Source: Roridomyces roridus
Lineage: Eukaryota; Basidiomycota; Agaricomycetes; Agaricales; Mycenaceae
Direction: 5' to 3'
Assembly: GCA_029378245.1 (NCBI GenBank)
Contig: JARKIF010000005.1
Coordinates: forward strand, 1,426,001 to 1,490,000
Length of the DNA: 64,000 nucleotides
Below, piece by piece: positions 35,201 to 46,264 of the stretch. The position numbers and the translations under genes are program-made. The notes below the pieces were generated by a model. That model was not told the DNA's origin, ran no database searches, and saw only the letters and a program-made list of their open reading frames with translations. Each line of letters opens with the position of its first letter. The stretch's first letter is position 1.

Positions 35201-38200
35201 ATGTACTGCCAGGCACATCGGATGATGTCTTTCTTGGCGTCATCCAGCAACTTGGGATACTGATGTACGAGGACGGTGGAGAGGTGCAGCAGCTCTATTT
35301 TGAAGAGATCATCCGCACTAGGATCCGGTGTAGGATGCCAGATCAACCGGGAGAGCCTGTTGATGAAACCAGTGTCAAGCAACTGATCCCGGGTCTCGGG
35401 CCGGTGAGCCTGTATGAGAACGGTCGGGGTAACGACGTAACGGATGAAAAACATCTTCTGGGCCCAAGGGACGGAGGAATCGTCAAACCAAGCGAGGAAA
35501 CGCATAAGAACATTGCGCTGGAGCAGCACGTTGTCGCTCAGAGCGACATGCTCATATAAGAATCGAGTGGTTCGAAGAAGATCCATCCCCAAGTTCCTGG
35601 TGTAGACGATGACGATCTCGAAAAGCAAGTCGATACGGGGCGACGATTTGAGAACGGCCTTGAAAATGGAAAGTAAGACATTGTGGCGTTCAATGACTTG
35701 TGGAAGAACTTCGGCGCTCGACTCGAGTTGGGGAGTTTCCGAGTGCCATATTTCAAGGAGGGCATCAATGACATAGCCGTTCTCAGATATCCACGAGGGT
35801 GAGAGCTCCACCAAGTCGGAGATGAGGTATAGCGAAGGAAGGATCTGGGAAGGATCATCTCCTCTCAGCAACGCTACGAGGGCCGACGACCGCGAAGCCA
35901 GTTCCCGCTGAAGATGCGGGGCGAGCTTGGCCTGCAGGATGCTCCTCAGCGTTCGCAAATGCGACGAAAAGGCGAGCTGCCGGAGGAAGAAATCGACTCC
36001 TTCAGCAGGGTATCTGTTGAGATATTTCGCCAGTGGTTCAGAGAAGGGAGTTTGTCCCGAGAAGTGCATCTGTGATTCGGTCTGCACGATCTGGTTGACC
36101 AGAGGCTCCAAAAAGATGTTGGCCGCAGAAGGAAGCAGATGGAAAATATTGGCCAGGCGAACCAATTTGGTAATCCCTTCGTTTTCTCCCAGGGACTTGG
36201 AGGCACTGCTCAAAAGAAGCGGGTCCGCAACTATGCGGAAATGATCCAACAGCTTGTGGCCGATCTCGACCTTGAAGTAATTGGTCAGGAGCTCGAGCAG
36301 ACGAGCAAGGCCTTCGAGCCCAGGAACAGACAGGCGCTTCGGATCCGCAAGATTCATAAGAATGGGGCGGAGACCTGTTTGGAGAAGCTCCCGGGGCAAG
36401 CGGCTCTGATGCGTCAGCACCATCTTCAGGCCGTCGTAGGCCACATCTTTGACCTCTGGGGACGGAGAATAAAGCGACTTGAAGTAAACCCCCGTGACTC
36501 TGCGACAAGAATTAGCTTCTCAAACTCGATTAAATTGTTTTTGCTCACCTCTGACGTGTTTGGTGCTGTCTCGAGAAGAAATCGGTCAAAGGCATGGATG
36601 CGGTGAGTAGCTTGATGCATGCAACACGAAGTTTGATTATCTCCATAGTACCCTGGCGGACAGAAGTTCCCCGGGAAAGAAGTGACGAATCCTCTGCGTC
36701 AGCGAGAGCCAAGGTTTCATGCAGAAGGCGGAGAAGCTCCTCGTTGTATTCGACCAAAGGAGGATCCAGCGTGATGCAGTAGCGGACTGCTTCAATCATG
36801 CCAATTTGGATGAGAAATGGCAGAGCTCTGAGCGGCTTGGTGTAGATTCCACTGAGCAAACGGTCACGATGTTGTTCCAGGAGACCGTAAGCCGTTCGTC
36901 CGCTGATCTGAACCAGGAGAGCGATGCAAGTCTGCGATGCTTGCCGAACAACCGAGTTTGGACTTTGTAACTCGGAGCAGAACAGACCAGTCAAGCTGAT
37001 TAGCTTATTGTGAAGCGGTTGGTTACTCGATTCAGAAAAATCGAGACCGGCGTTGCTGATACGCAAAACGCTGAGGAGAGTATCGACAACCTCGTCGGCA
37101 TCTCGGGTCAAACCGGTGGGTAGATCCTTGAGGATGCGTATGAGGATGCGGACCAGATCGGGTTCCCGGTCCGTGACCCACTTCGTCCCCAGGCTCGGCG
37201 TCACGGTCATGATCCTGATGCCCTTGTAGCCCGCTCTCTTGCGCTCCCAAGCATCATCCAAGCACAACGAAGTAAACCTGTTGGTGATATGATGCAGGAT
37301 CATCATGATATCTGGCACAGGAGCGGGATCCAGTAGCGATCTGGGCATTCGTATCGACGAGGTGCTGGATAATGGCTTTGACAATGGACTGCGCCTTTTC
37401 AGCCTGTTCTACGCGTTCTCGCGATAGAGCATAAGGTAGAGCGTCGAGTAAGACGTTCAGCAAGGGACTCGGACGCGCCTGCTGCCCGCGACGCACTTCC
37501 ATGTCCACAACGCTCCGCGACAACTTGAGCAGGTACTCTTCCGCTCGATCCGGCAATTCCGATGGCTCCGGTAGGTTGAGCGCGTCAAACAAGCCCTCCA
37601 ATGTGCTCACAAATGTGGCCTCCATGTTTCTTCCCACAACTCCCTGAAAACGAAGGTGAGTAAAACTGAGAGGAAACCGGAATATTGCGTACGTCATTCA
37701 GCATCGTAGATAGACAATTTTCAAGGTAATTGTACGCATGAAGACGGTCCCGTGCGTGACCTTTTCGCAAGACGCGACACGCCAGAGTCACCATCGGCCC
37801 AATATCGATTTTCTCCGCGTTTCCGGCGAAAGAAATAGGAACTTTGGCTGCCTCGGAGCGATCGTGAAACTTCAAGGCCGGTTCAAGGGTCAAGAGTTTA
37901 CGATTCCTTCCGCCCAACTTGCCCAAGATGCGAATGATTGTATGTGCAAGTTGATGCGATGCCGGGAGCGGCTTGAGGTGGCTGTGGAGCGCCTCCATCA
38001 ATTCGCGGAGAACGGTGGACAAGGTGGGGTCCAGAAAATCTGGAGTCAAGTTGTCGATGCAGAGCTCGAGCGTCCGCAATCCTTGTGCAACAAGCTCTTG
38101 TGGCCCGCGCAATGCCAGCGCCAATGGCTGCATCAAATAGGTGAGATGCGGAAGGAGATGGGTGAGGCGTAGAGGGACTGTAAGACAGAGTTCGACGATC

Positions 38201-40499
38201 AAATCCCTGGTCTGTCCTTCCGATGCAAGGAGCTGAACATTGAGGCTCTCAAGCATTTCTGGAAGAAGGGGAAGAACTTCCTTGTATAAGAGCTCGAATC
38301 GCCCGCCACCACCGCCAATGGCACGGAACAACGACCGGAGAAGGAACAGATAGTGCGCGGGCTTGGTGGCTTTCGCGGCGAGAGGGAAGCAGTCCATCAA
38401 CAGCTTCGGAAGATGGGAAGCCAGAATCGCCTCATTCGTGCTCTGGTGCGTTGGAACAGAGTTGAATGCCATCTTGAATAGACGGATAGTGGCACCGGCA
38501 ATCGGCTCGTCGTACTCTCCGAGCAGCGGGAGTCGGTCGACCAGGTACCTCAGAAGGATTGCAAGAAGTGTGGGGGAAAACGGATCCTTGAGAAGAATTA
38601 CTTGGCATAGAGCAAGTATCTGAGGACGCTTCTGAGCAGATTGGAAGAAAAAGTCCATGTTGAGCGTCCAAATCTCTTGAAAGACGTGTAGATTCAGCTC
38701 GATCAGAACCAGAGCAAACCACTCTGTCGGGTCCTCATTGTTTGGCTCAAAGAGCGACATGGCTCGGACGGCAGCGACGAAGAGGCGATTCATTCGACTG
38801 CCGTCAACAACGACTTCGCCCCCCTTCTTGAGTGCGGAAAGACAGCTACGGAATCCGTGCATGAGCGTCTTGCATAGATTGCGCGATTCTGAACATGTTT
38901 CAGCGTCCGCCGTAGCGTGAACAAAAAGGGACTGACGATGAACAACGTCCTCAGGCTCCTCCATCGCAGAAGCAGCGCCACCTAATGGTCGAGCTTTCTC
39001 GATGAAAGCAGCGTCGTGAATTTCGGCCTTGTTATTATTCTTTGCCCGCTCCAACGAAGCGTATGCCTCTTCGAGTGCAATATTCATAGCATCTAGACGA
39101 TCGAGGCACGTGTCTAGAATGTACAACAGGGTTTTGGTGGGCGGGGACTTGTCCTTGGCTACTATGGTGTCGATGAGACTGATGATAATCTTGGCGCACA
39201 TGGGATGGACGCTCGTTTGAATCGCTGGGTTGTGCATGAGACGGGTGTAAACGAGGACCACATGCGTGAGTTGAGTCAGGGAAAGCTCGTTCCGCGTTTG
39301 GTGGAAAAAATCAGCAAGAGCGCTGTAAATGGGCGACCTGTGGATGCTTTAACACCGTGACATGAGCACACAGCGAAAGAAACCAACCGAAACATTTCAC
39401 GGCCCGTCACACCCGTGCCCAAGAGTACATGCTGTTGGAAGAGTTTGTCGATTTGGGGGAAAATGGCGCGGCGATGAACATTGCCGAGCAGGTGGCGAAA
39501 AACCACAATCAATTCCTGCAGATGGACTAAGATATATGAATAGGACTGAACGTAGTTGGGCGTACCTTGCGAGTTCCTACGGCGTTGGCAGGGCAGTCCT
39601 GAAGAAGCCGCAGCGTCGACAGAAGCAGCGTGTCTCCGTATGTATCCTGGTTCTCGACTCCCCATCGCATTACATAGGTCAAGTAAGAGAGAATCTATGC
39701 GGATTCAGCCGAGACAATGGAGGGACTGTTCACGTACCTTGACCTGGGCAGCCAGGAAATCCGAATACGCCATGGCGTTTTGGATGTCGGGGGACATTCC
39801 GGCCCAGAATTGGCCCATGGCTTCATGGTTCTCTCGCGCCGCTTGCTGGGCTGGGGACTGGAGTGAAATGACCTCAAAGGCAGGTTTCAGGATCTCAGGC
39901 GGGGTCCCAGCACGCTGCAGCTGCATGAAAGATGCCATGACTGCACCCATCTCGACCATGCCTTTGAAGCTGCGCAAACACGGGAGCACTGCTTCGGGGT
40001 CGACGGGCGTGGAAGTTGGGGAAAGCACCGCGATGACCATGGCGGGCATATTGCCACAACTATCACGGAATAGAGCAAAAAAGTCGGTGATGTTCTGGGG
40101 GCTGGTGGCGCGGTAGTTGCGAATGAGGTCAATGAGAGTCTTGCAACAACTGACCCCATTCTCCTCGTTGTCCATCCGAACGACGTGAATCATACAGTCG
40201 AAGATGGGCCCTGCATGGGGGCGGACCTGCTCATGGAATGGCAGGTGGTTGATTATTTCGACGAGGGCGCGTCGGAAGAGAAAGTCCTTGGCTGTTCTGT
40301 CATGAACAATGGGGTGGGAGCGGAGGAGAGTGAGGATTGGCGGGATGAGGGGCCCGAGCGCATGAAAGGAATCGCTTTCGCGAGGGGTGTCGAGGAATTC
40401 GCGTATTTCAGCAGCTGCCTTGATTCTGGCGTCGATGTCGGACGCGAGGGGGTCAGCAACTTTCGCCACGAGGTTTTGTAGGAAGTCGGCCGAGGCCAT
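29243..40499 (-). CDS. TRA1: Tra1/TRRAP, giant PIKK-like scaffold of SAGA and NuA4
   Basis: Tra1 is the activator-binding scaffold shared by the SAGA and NuA4 acetyltransferases, a PI3K-related pseudokinase. The start at 40499 opens MASADFLQNLVAKVADPL. About 11.3 kb with some 15-20 short introns, giving roughly 3,400-3,600 aa (yeast about 3,740). Order: N-terminal HEAT repeats with the hallmark VRMDNEENGVSCCKTLIDLI; further HEAT solenoid through 33.4-39.3 kb; FAT domain about 30.9-33.4 kb (YEVAQGKARAGTIPF, AWAEWGRFNDNMF); the PI3K-like domain about 29.5-30.5 kb (FTWKRIVIHGTDNSKTTF, RTPQRYIFSRTTGQMTMTE), where the position of the catalytic HRD/DFG motifs has neither, as expected for Tra1; and the FATC tail ending LTKMGEMYTPWF. 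Stop at 29243-29245. Confidence 0.95.
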
Positions 40500-40853
40500 G
40501 GTGGTGGCCGAGCCCTGAAGTTGTAGTGACTGGTGGTGTCCCTGATTGGCCGTCAAGTGGACGTGAACCAGCGTGAACCCTGAACGTGACGCGTGACAGT
40601 AACACAACGTGATCTAATAGTCGTGAGGCAAGTCCCGAGTGTGGTAGAGAAAAAATCGGCCTCGGGTATACTGTAGTTGCGGAACTGCGTCCTACTTTCG
40701 ACCCTGCGGGGTGAGGACGCGCGGGTGAGCGTAGAGACTTTCGGGTCACCGTTGATGCGACTGATCATTCCCGCCAGGTTTGACGTGATCCGATCAAATC
40801 ATTTGGCTTACCAGATTAGACTTGAGTAAACATTAAAACTCGATCAATTGATG
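40500..40853. promoter_or_regulatory. TRA1 upstream region
   Basis: About 350 bp between the TRA1 start and the left end of the putative transposon. It contains an acgtgacgcgtgacagtaac stretch with two overlapping GTGAC-like motifs near 40572-40595. Promoter role inferred from position only. Confidence 0.4.
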
Positions 40854-40856
40854 ACT

Positions 40857-40873
40857 CACTGTGGACCCCGGAG
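40857..40873 (+). repeat. Left terminal inverted repeat of the putative element
   Basis: 17-bp arm starting CACTGTG and ending CGGAG; pairs with the right arm at 13 of 17 positions. Confidence 0.5.
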
Positions 40874-41375
40874 GTAGTGAAATTCACTGGGTTTTTTCAC
40901 CCCAAATGGACGAGAATTTCGCGCTTGAACTGAGTGAAATTCACCGCAAAAAGGCGAATTTCATGTTGAAATCTTTCACTAACAAAACACGTGTTTTCAC
41001 TGCACTCGTTCACCCGATGTTTCGGTGAATTTCGCTTGATTTGAACTGGACTATCACCTGGATTACAAGGGAAAATCTCGCACAAACTACTTAAAATTTC
41101 ACTCCAAAAGTACAGTGAAAATTGTTTAAATTGAAGTGAATGTACAAGAAAGCTACTGGTGCCGGGTCACGCAGCGCTACCCCCGCCTCGGAACCATCGG
41201 GGGTCAATTCGGGCAACGAGCCTTGGTGATCGAGAACTTAACCACAGTTAATCAATGTGTCATCAAGGGTCGGAAGGACGTACATGGAGGAAATGCGAAG
41301 GTGACTGGCTGGGAGAGTGCACTGACCAACAGTGAGATTACGGGAGAAAGAAAGGGTGAGTAGACGTACGAGGAG

Positions 41376-41984
41376 CTAGAGGCCACACCCACGGAACACG
41401 GTTTGGTTGCTATCCTCTTCGTCGTTGTCATGGCTGTCGGTGCCGGAGTTGGATCGGCGGGCAGCAGCGAGAGCAGCTGTGGATACGTCACATGAATGTG
41501 AGGTCTGAAAAAGAATAGAAGCACTCACCACGGAGTTCCTGAACCAGCTCCGTGTCCCCCGGGCAATCGACGGTCAGACTCCAGAGAGTCCTCGTTTGAA
41601 GCTGCTTGAGGGCCTTCTGCCGTTTCTTCTGCAAAAGAGGTTGCGTCACCGTGGCCTTCGCATCTTGCGTATACTGGGAGCGAGCAGACACCTTGCGGTG
41701 CCTGCCACTGGGAGGGTGGGGTGTGTGTTTTCCTTGTCAGGACGGGTCATGGGGGAGAGAATGGAGAAGGCATTGTCGCGGAGATGGGCGTGAAGTGCAA
41801 AGAGGTGGAGCGATGTGACTGGTGTGACGCGGATCATAATGAAGTCATTCTGCTCCACATTGGTTCCACACCACCACTTGCCGTCCTCGCCGTCCTCGCC
41901 AACCTCCTCGTCTAGGTAGCTTGCTCTCTGACGCCGCCCCACTACACACAGCAATTGATTTGTAGTAGTAGACTCAATTAACAT
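41376..41984 (-). CDS. Unrecognised small gene or gene fragment inside the putative element
   Basis: Minus-strand coding potential with protein-like composition: MLIESTTTNQLLCVV, then an acidic DEEVGEDGEDGKWWCGT, hydrophobic NDFIMIRVTPVTSLHLFALH and LRDNAFSILSPMTR. In another frame it continues QPLLQKKRQKALKQLQTRTL and VDCPGDTELVQELR, then after a GT-AG intron ARRSNSGTDSHDNDEEDSN to a stop at 41376-41378. The first two blocks need a poorly supported splice (about 80 nt) or a frameshift between 41640 and 41760. I do not recognise a family. It could be a fragment of a host gene captured by the element, a decayed copy, or a small host gene with the repeats merely flanking it. The start at 41984 is the first ATG in frame. 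Confidence 0.35.
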
Positions 41985-42163
41985 ACATATACTGGCCAAC
42001 TTTAAATATTTGGTGAATTTCACTCAGAAGGTATGGTGGATTTTCATTTCACCTGAGAACGGGGCGAACAGAAAATTTCACCCCATGCCGTGAAATTTTG
42101 GGTTCACCCAAAAAAAGAGTGAAATGCGAAGTTCACTGCGAGTCAGTGTGAAATTCGCGTGCT

Positions 42164-42180
42164 CCGTTTTTCACAGTGAC
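42164..42180 (-). repeat. Right terminal inverted repeat of the putative element
   Basis: Inverted partner of the left arm; on the minus strand it reads CACTGTG, five As, then CGGAG. Confidence 0.5.
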
Positions 42181-42183
42181 TGC

Positions 42184-42471
42184 TGCTTTCATTTGAACTT
42201 TGAAGGGTCTTGGAAGGACAATTCGACTTGTTTTCCGCTCAAGGACGCGTCCATTCATCTCAAGTGTATACGCTATCATCTCCGTTCTGCCCAAGTCTCG
42301 TAGTCTAGTTGCGATGATGGGAATTGGCACCGAAACACGGAGGCTTTACCGGGATCAAACCTCCGTCTTTCCCTCTTCCTAAGTTCCTTCATTTCTATCT
42401 CTCGTTCTATTCTCGAGCTGGTCTCTGAAGCTGGAGCTTCTCCTCGTGCTCTGTTTGTTTCAGCGGAACAG
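42184..42471. promoter_or_regulatory. Upstream region of the multi-pass membrane protein
   Basis: Pyrimidine-rich leader (ccgtctttccctcttcc around 42362-42378), typical of fungal promoters/5' UTRs. Lies between the putative transposon and the ATG at 42472. Confidence 0.35.
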
Positions 42472-44746
42472 ATGGCAATAGGGGGATTGGACGAGTCTGT
42501 TTCCAACTTCGCGATTCATCCGGACTTGTAAGTGCTCCGGTATATTGACTCCCGTCAGACCAACCCTCGTATTATTGTGCAGTCGTCAGGTAGCGAGCTT
42601 TGCGTTGGGCTGGGTGATGATCACAAGGTGTGTACTTTGTTTCTCTCCCTTGCCACAGGATGTCAATGGTATGGATTTATAGCCTCAGCTCCATAATTTC
42701 GTCGACCTTGATCCAACGGCTCACTGGATTCATTATTCGTGGGCGTTCCTCCGATGCTGAGAGCTATGCTGGAGATGAAAAGTCCTTGGATTTTGAAAAG
42801 ACGTGCGTTCTCTACTACTTACGCCCACTCCTCCTCATAGAAACAATAGTCTTGACCTCCGGCACGGCTATTCCAGCACGGCCCTCTTTGCCCTGCCTGT
42901 TTGTTTTCTGTTTGCCAGTGTAGCGAATTTTGGGTCTTTGCTCGCCTTTGCAATGAACGGCGACGCGACCTGCGCGTTTGTGGTTGCCTGGGGAGGCATG
43001 GCGGGCCAGTCCGGGCGGCTCGTGGGCGCCCTAATTGTTATCTTTGAGCTTCATAAGATGGGAACAGCGCGATGGGAGTTTTGGGCTGCTATCGTTTGGC
43101 TTGTGATTGGGATTGGTGAGTCGATTCCCGCGTCGCATTTCTCCTCTCATTCAGCGCATCAAGCTTTCATATTCCTCAACAATGGTATGTTTTCAATGAT
43201 CCTACTGGGTTTGCCATTGACCGGTATTTTGTAGCCGTGGCAACAGGAATATTGACGTACGTTCCTGTGCCATTCCATGTAAACTCCATTGACCTCGAAA
43301 AGCCCTTTCGCTCCTCTGAGTGTATCATACTGTGACCGAAAGCAGTACGTTTTGTTCTGTCAGCTCCACGTATCTCATCCATTGCACACAGCTTCCTGCC
43401 GGCATCTCTGGTTTCATCCCTGTTGTATTTCTCCTTGGAGGTCTATGTAATCGCACGTGTTGTATTATTTCTTTCGGTGGACCGAAAGATGGGGAGCATT
43501 ATTCAAGATACCAGGGTTTTGCGACCGGTCTCGCTTCTACTCGTGAGGTCTAATCACAACTTGAACTTTCATGTCAATGACAGCTCCGTAGCTCGAGTTG
43601 TTGACGCTCGTACCGTCTGCTGTACCAACGAATATCGTCGCCGAGTTCGTCCCTTTCAGCATAGGTGCAGTGGCTGTTTTATGTTCGTGAATGTTGCAAA
43701 CAGTTTGACCCATACTGACATTGTTTTAAACAGTGGCATTCGCACACAGTCAGCCAACGTTACCGGCAGAGGCTTCTCCACACTTGTCCACTTTATCCTA
43801 CTCGTCATATGCGACCTACCCTTCGGTGCAGAGGCAAGAGACGAGGAGATCAGTTCAGTCGATTCATCCACCGACGCCTCCGCCTGTACCCGCACCGAGA
43901 CGTCATCCTTTCTCGGCCAGTGCCCTCAGCGACCCCACGCTCCAGTATTCGTGGAATCCACCTAATTCTGCTCGAAGTACCCGAACAATCGATACGGATG
44001 CAGCACGCAGCATACATGACGCTGTGGTACAAGTAGGGCGGCGAGTTCGCGCTCCCTCTCGTGATCAGGACGGTTCTTTCATGCCGCAAGAGAGACAAGA
44101 GGGAACACCCGGCGTGGGAAACTCGATAGTACCTTCCCAAGTCGCATTTGCGGAGCGTCTGGACCAGGACCGGGTGCAAGCAAACTCTTTGTCGGCCCGT
44201 CCACGGCCCACAGTCGAGACGCCAACTCGGGCTTTCTACGAGGATGATATGTTGTCGGACCTTGTTTCCCACGCCTCCCGCGTTCCAGCCTCCAACTTCC
44301 GGCTGTCCAGACTGGGAGAAGGGCCATCGAGATCAAGGCGTACCTCGTATAGGACGTCGTTCGTTCCCGAATCTCCTGAAACGGAAGAATCTGCTGCGCC
44401 TAGCGTGCCTCTTCCGGTCCACGACGGGAGCTCAAGATCTTCGAGCGAACGTCGGCAAAGCACCTCCTTTTCTGCCAGTCATGAAAGTAGTGCGGGCCAC
44501 AGCCGTAGTAATTCCAATCCTACGCGGCGGTGGCCTACCTTCAATGGAGAGCAGTTTCGTGCGGCAGGTTATGCACAATCCAACTCGGGACGCAGCCGGG
44601 CGTCATCTGGCTCCACTCCTTCGACAGTCCATCGCCCACCACCCATCTTACTACCCTCATTGCCTTCCGCAGGTCTACGGCAATCTGAAACCCCACGCGG
44701 ACCACGCCCGCCCCCGCTGTCTGCCCAGAGCCCCAGATTTTCCTAG
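42472..44746 (+). CDS. Multi-pass (probably 7-TM) membrane protein with Ser-rich cytoplasmic tail
   Basis: Not assigned to a named family. The start MAIGGLDESVSNFAIHPD is followed by several hydrophobic segments on separate exons: VASFALGWVMITRM/SMVWIYSLSSIISSTLI, STALFALPVCFLFASVANFG, CAFVVAWGGMAGQSG with LVGALIVIFEL, FWAAIVWLVIGI, ASLVSSLLYFSLEVYVIARV and VPTNIVAEFVPFSIGAVAVL. That gives about seven membrane helices. The last exon (from about 43733) encodes a 330-residue hydrophilic Ser/Pro/Arg-rich tail. The overall layout (7 TM plus long phosphorylatable tail) resembles fungal GPCR-like proteins, but no diagnostic motif was found. At least seven introns; splice choices between 43100 and 43730 are uncertain. 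Only 76 bp separate its stop from the verprolin ATG. Confidence 0.6.
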
Positions 44747-44823
44747 TTTTCCTTCTTTTGTAAAGTTGTTTAGTATTATTCCGTGTGATCCGAACGAATC
44801 ACCTTTTGATTTCGTCTTCCACC

Positions 44824-46081
44824 ATGGCGTCCAGTGACCTGCTCGCCCAGATCCAAGCTGGCAAGAAACTCAAGAAGGCCACGACGAACGACCGAAGCGC
44901 TCCCACGATTGACACACCCAAGGGTGGCGGAGGCGGCGGCATGTCAATGGGCGGGGGCGGGGGCGGGGGTGGACCGTCTCTCTCGTCGGGTGCTGGGCCT
45001 CCTCAGCTAGGTAAATGGGTTCGCTGAGGCGTCTAATTTCAGTCTGCTCAACTATCTAGGCGGCCTGTTTGCTGGAGGTATGCCAAAACTGAAGCCTGCC
45101 GGCCAGAGTAATCTTGGTATGCTTCCGAGTGGTCCCTGCATCTGCTTCCTCTGACCTCTACCAAGCCAAACCACCGAGTATGGGCAAACCGCCGTCTGTC
45201 CCAAGACGAGATGTTTCTACACCAGCTGCCCCTCCTCCTCCCATCAGACCTACTTCGTCTGCTCCCCCGCCGCCGAATCGAGCCGTTCCTGCTGCATCTG
45301 CTCCTGCACCTCCAAGCCGAGTAGTCCCCCCTCCCAGCAGGGCTGTTCCTCCGCCTCGGGCTGTCCCAACTCCCCCGGCCAGTGCGCCTGCTCCTCCTCG
45401 CCGAGCTCCACCACCCGTGCGCAGCATTAGCCCTCCCGCAGCACCCCCTCGGCCTGCTCCATCTTTGCCAACTCGAACAGCCTCCCCTGGCCCTTCTCCT
45501 GTTTCTCGCCCAGCTCCTGCAATCCCGACTCGACCTCCCGTCGGATCGCCCAGTAGAGGTGTTCCACCGCCACCAACCACACCTGGGCGTGCGCCACCTC
45601 CTCCTCCTCCCAGGCCTTCGAGCGCTGGGCCGTCTCCCACAACAAGTAGAGCCGTTCCCTTGCCTCCACCTCGCAAGCCCACAGTTGCGGCTGGTCCTCC
45701 TGAGCCTCCAGCCCGTGTGCGTGCGCTGTCGGAAGCTGAACCTGCCGTGCCCCGGGCAATGCCACCTCCAGCTCCTGCTCGCGCAAGCTTGGCACCCCCT
45801 GCGTCTGTTAGACAGAGAACTGTTTCCGCGGGCAGTCAGCCTGTATCAAACGGGATTAGCACGCGACCACCGCCTCCGCGTCGTAAGAGTGCGTATCTCC
45901 GTGTTTGCCCCGTAGGCATCGGCTGAATAATTTCATAGTTCCGTCGCCCCCTCCTAATGCAGGTCCACATACTTTCCCGGTGTCAGGAGATTTCCCTCCT
46001 CCACGACCGTTCCAGGCTGGGGTTCGCCAATATCCAAGTGGACGGACTCGGGGTAGTGACTTTGACCTTGAAACTCTGTAG
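44824..46081 (+). CDS. VRP1: Verprolin/WIP homologue (WH2 actin-binding protein)
   Basis: WIP/verprolin binds actin monomers and WASP and drives Arp2/3-dependent patch assembly in endocytosis. The ATG at 44824 is followed at once by a WH2 motif, DLLAQIQAGKKLKKATTNDRS. Gly-rich linkers (GGGGGGMSMGGGGG) and LGGLFAGGMPKLKPAG come next. The central 270 residues are Pro-rich with many PPPP, RAVPPP and APPPRR motifs for SH3 and profilin binding. The C-terminal exon contains FPPPRPFQAG and YPSGRTRGSDFDLETL, resembling the WASP-binding end of WIP proteins. Four short introns. The reverse strand also has a long Gly-rich open frame here, a by-product of the Pro-rich codons. Confidence 0.87.
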
Positions 46082-46264
46082 TAGTAGAATAAATTGAAAC
46101 GGCTCTGTAATCCATGGCCCAGCCCGAGGTTGGGCGGATCAGCTACGTTGCTTTTGCTGACCGCGTACGCGGGCCACGTATACGACCAGAATCGAGATCA
46201 CATGCTCGGAATATAAAAAGCTGTTCCTGCTAAAGTGCCACCTAATACCCTTTCCCTTCTTACA

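Larger units (their letters stand above)
40857..42180. mobile_element. Putative non-autonomous CACTA-like DNA transposon (1,324 bp)
   Basis: The left end reads CACTGTGGACCCCGGAG; the reverse complement of the right end reads CACTGTGAAAAACGGAG, matching at 13 of 17 positions. The trinucleotide ACT flanks both ends (40854-40856 and 42181-42183), as a 3-bp target duplication would. The subterminal 170-280 bp on each side are AT-rich and crowded with GTGAAATTCAC/GTGAATTTCAC motifs in both orientations (40877, 40934, 42013, and GTGAAATTCGC at 42150). CACTA (En/Spm-type) elements are known for CACT(A/G) ends, 3-bp duplications and subterminal repeats. No transposase is present. The weak TIR and 3-bp flank make this a hypothesis. 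Confidence 0.5.

Noticed and set aside
44148..44837. 229-residue frame overlapping the tail of the membrane protein
   Set aside because: His/Arg/Pro-rich alternative frame; the chosen frame joins the upstream exons by good splice sites.
45158..45682. 174-residue Gly-rich minus-strand frame opposite verprolin
   Set aside because: Reverse complement of Pro codons.
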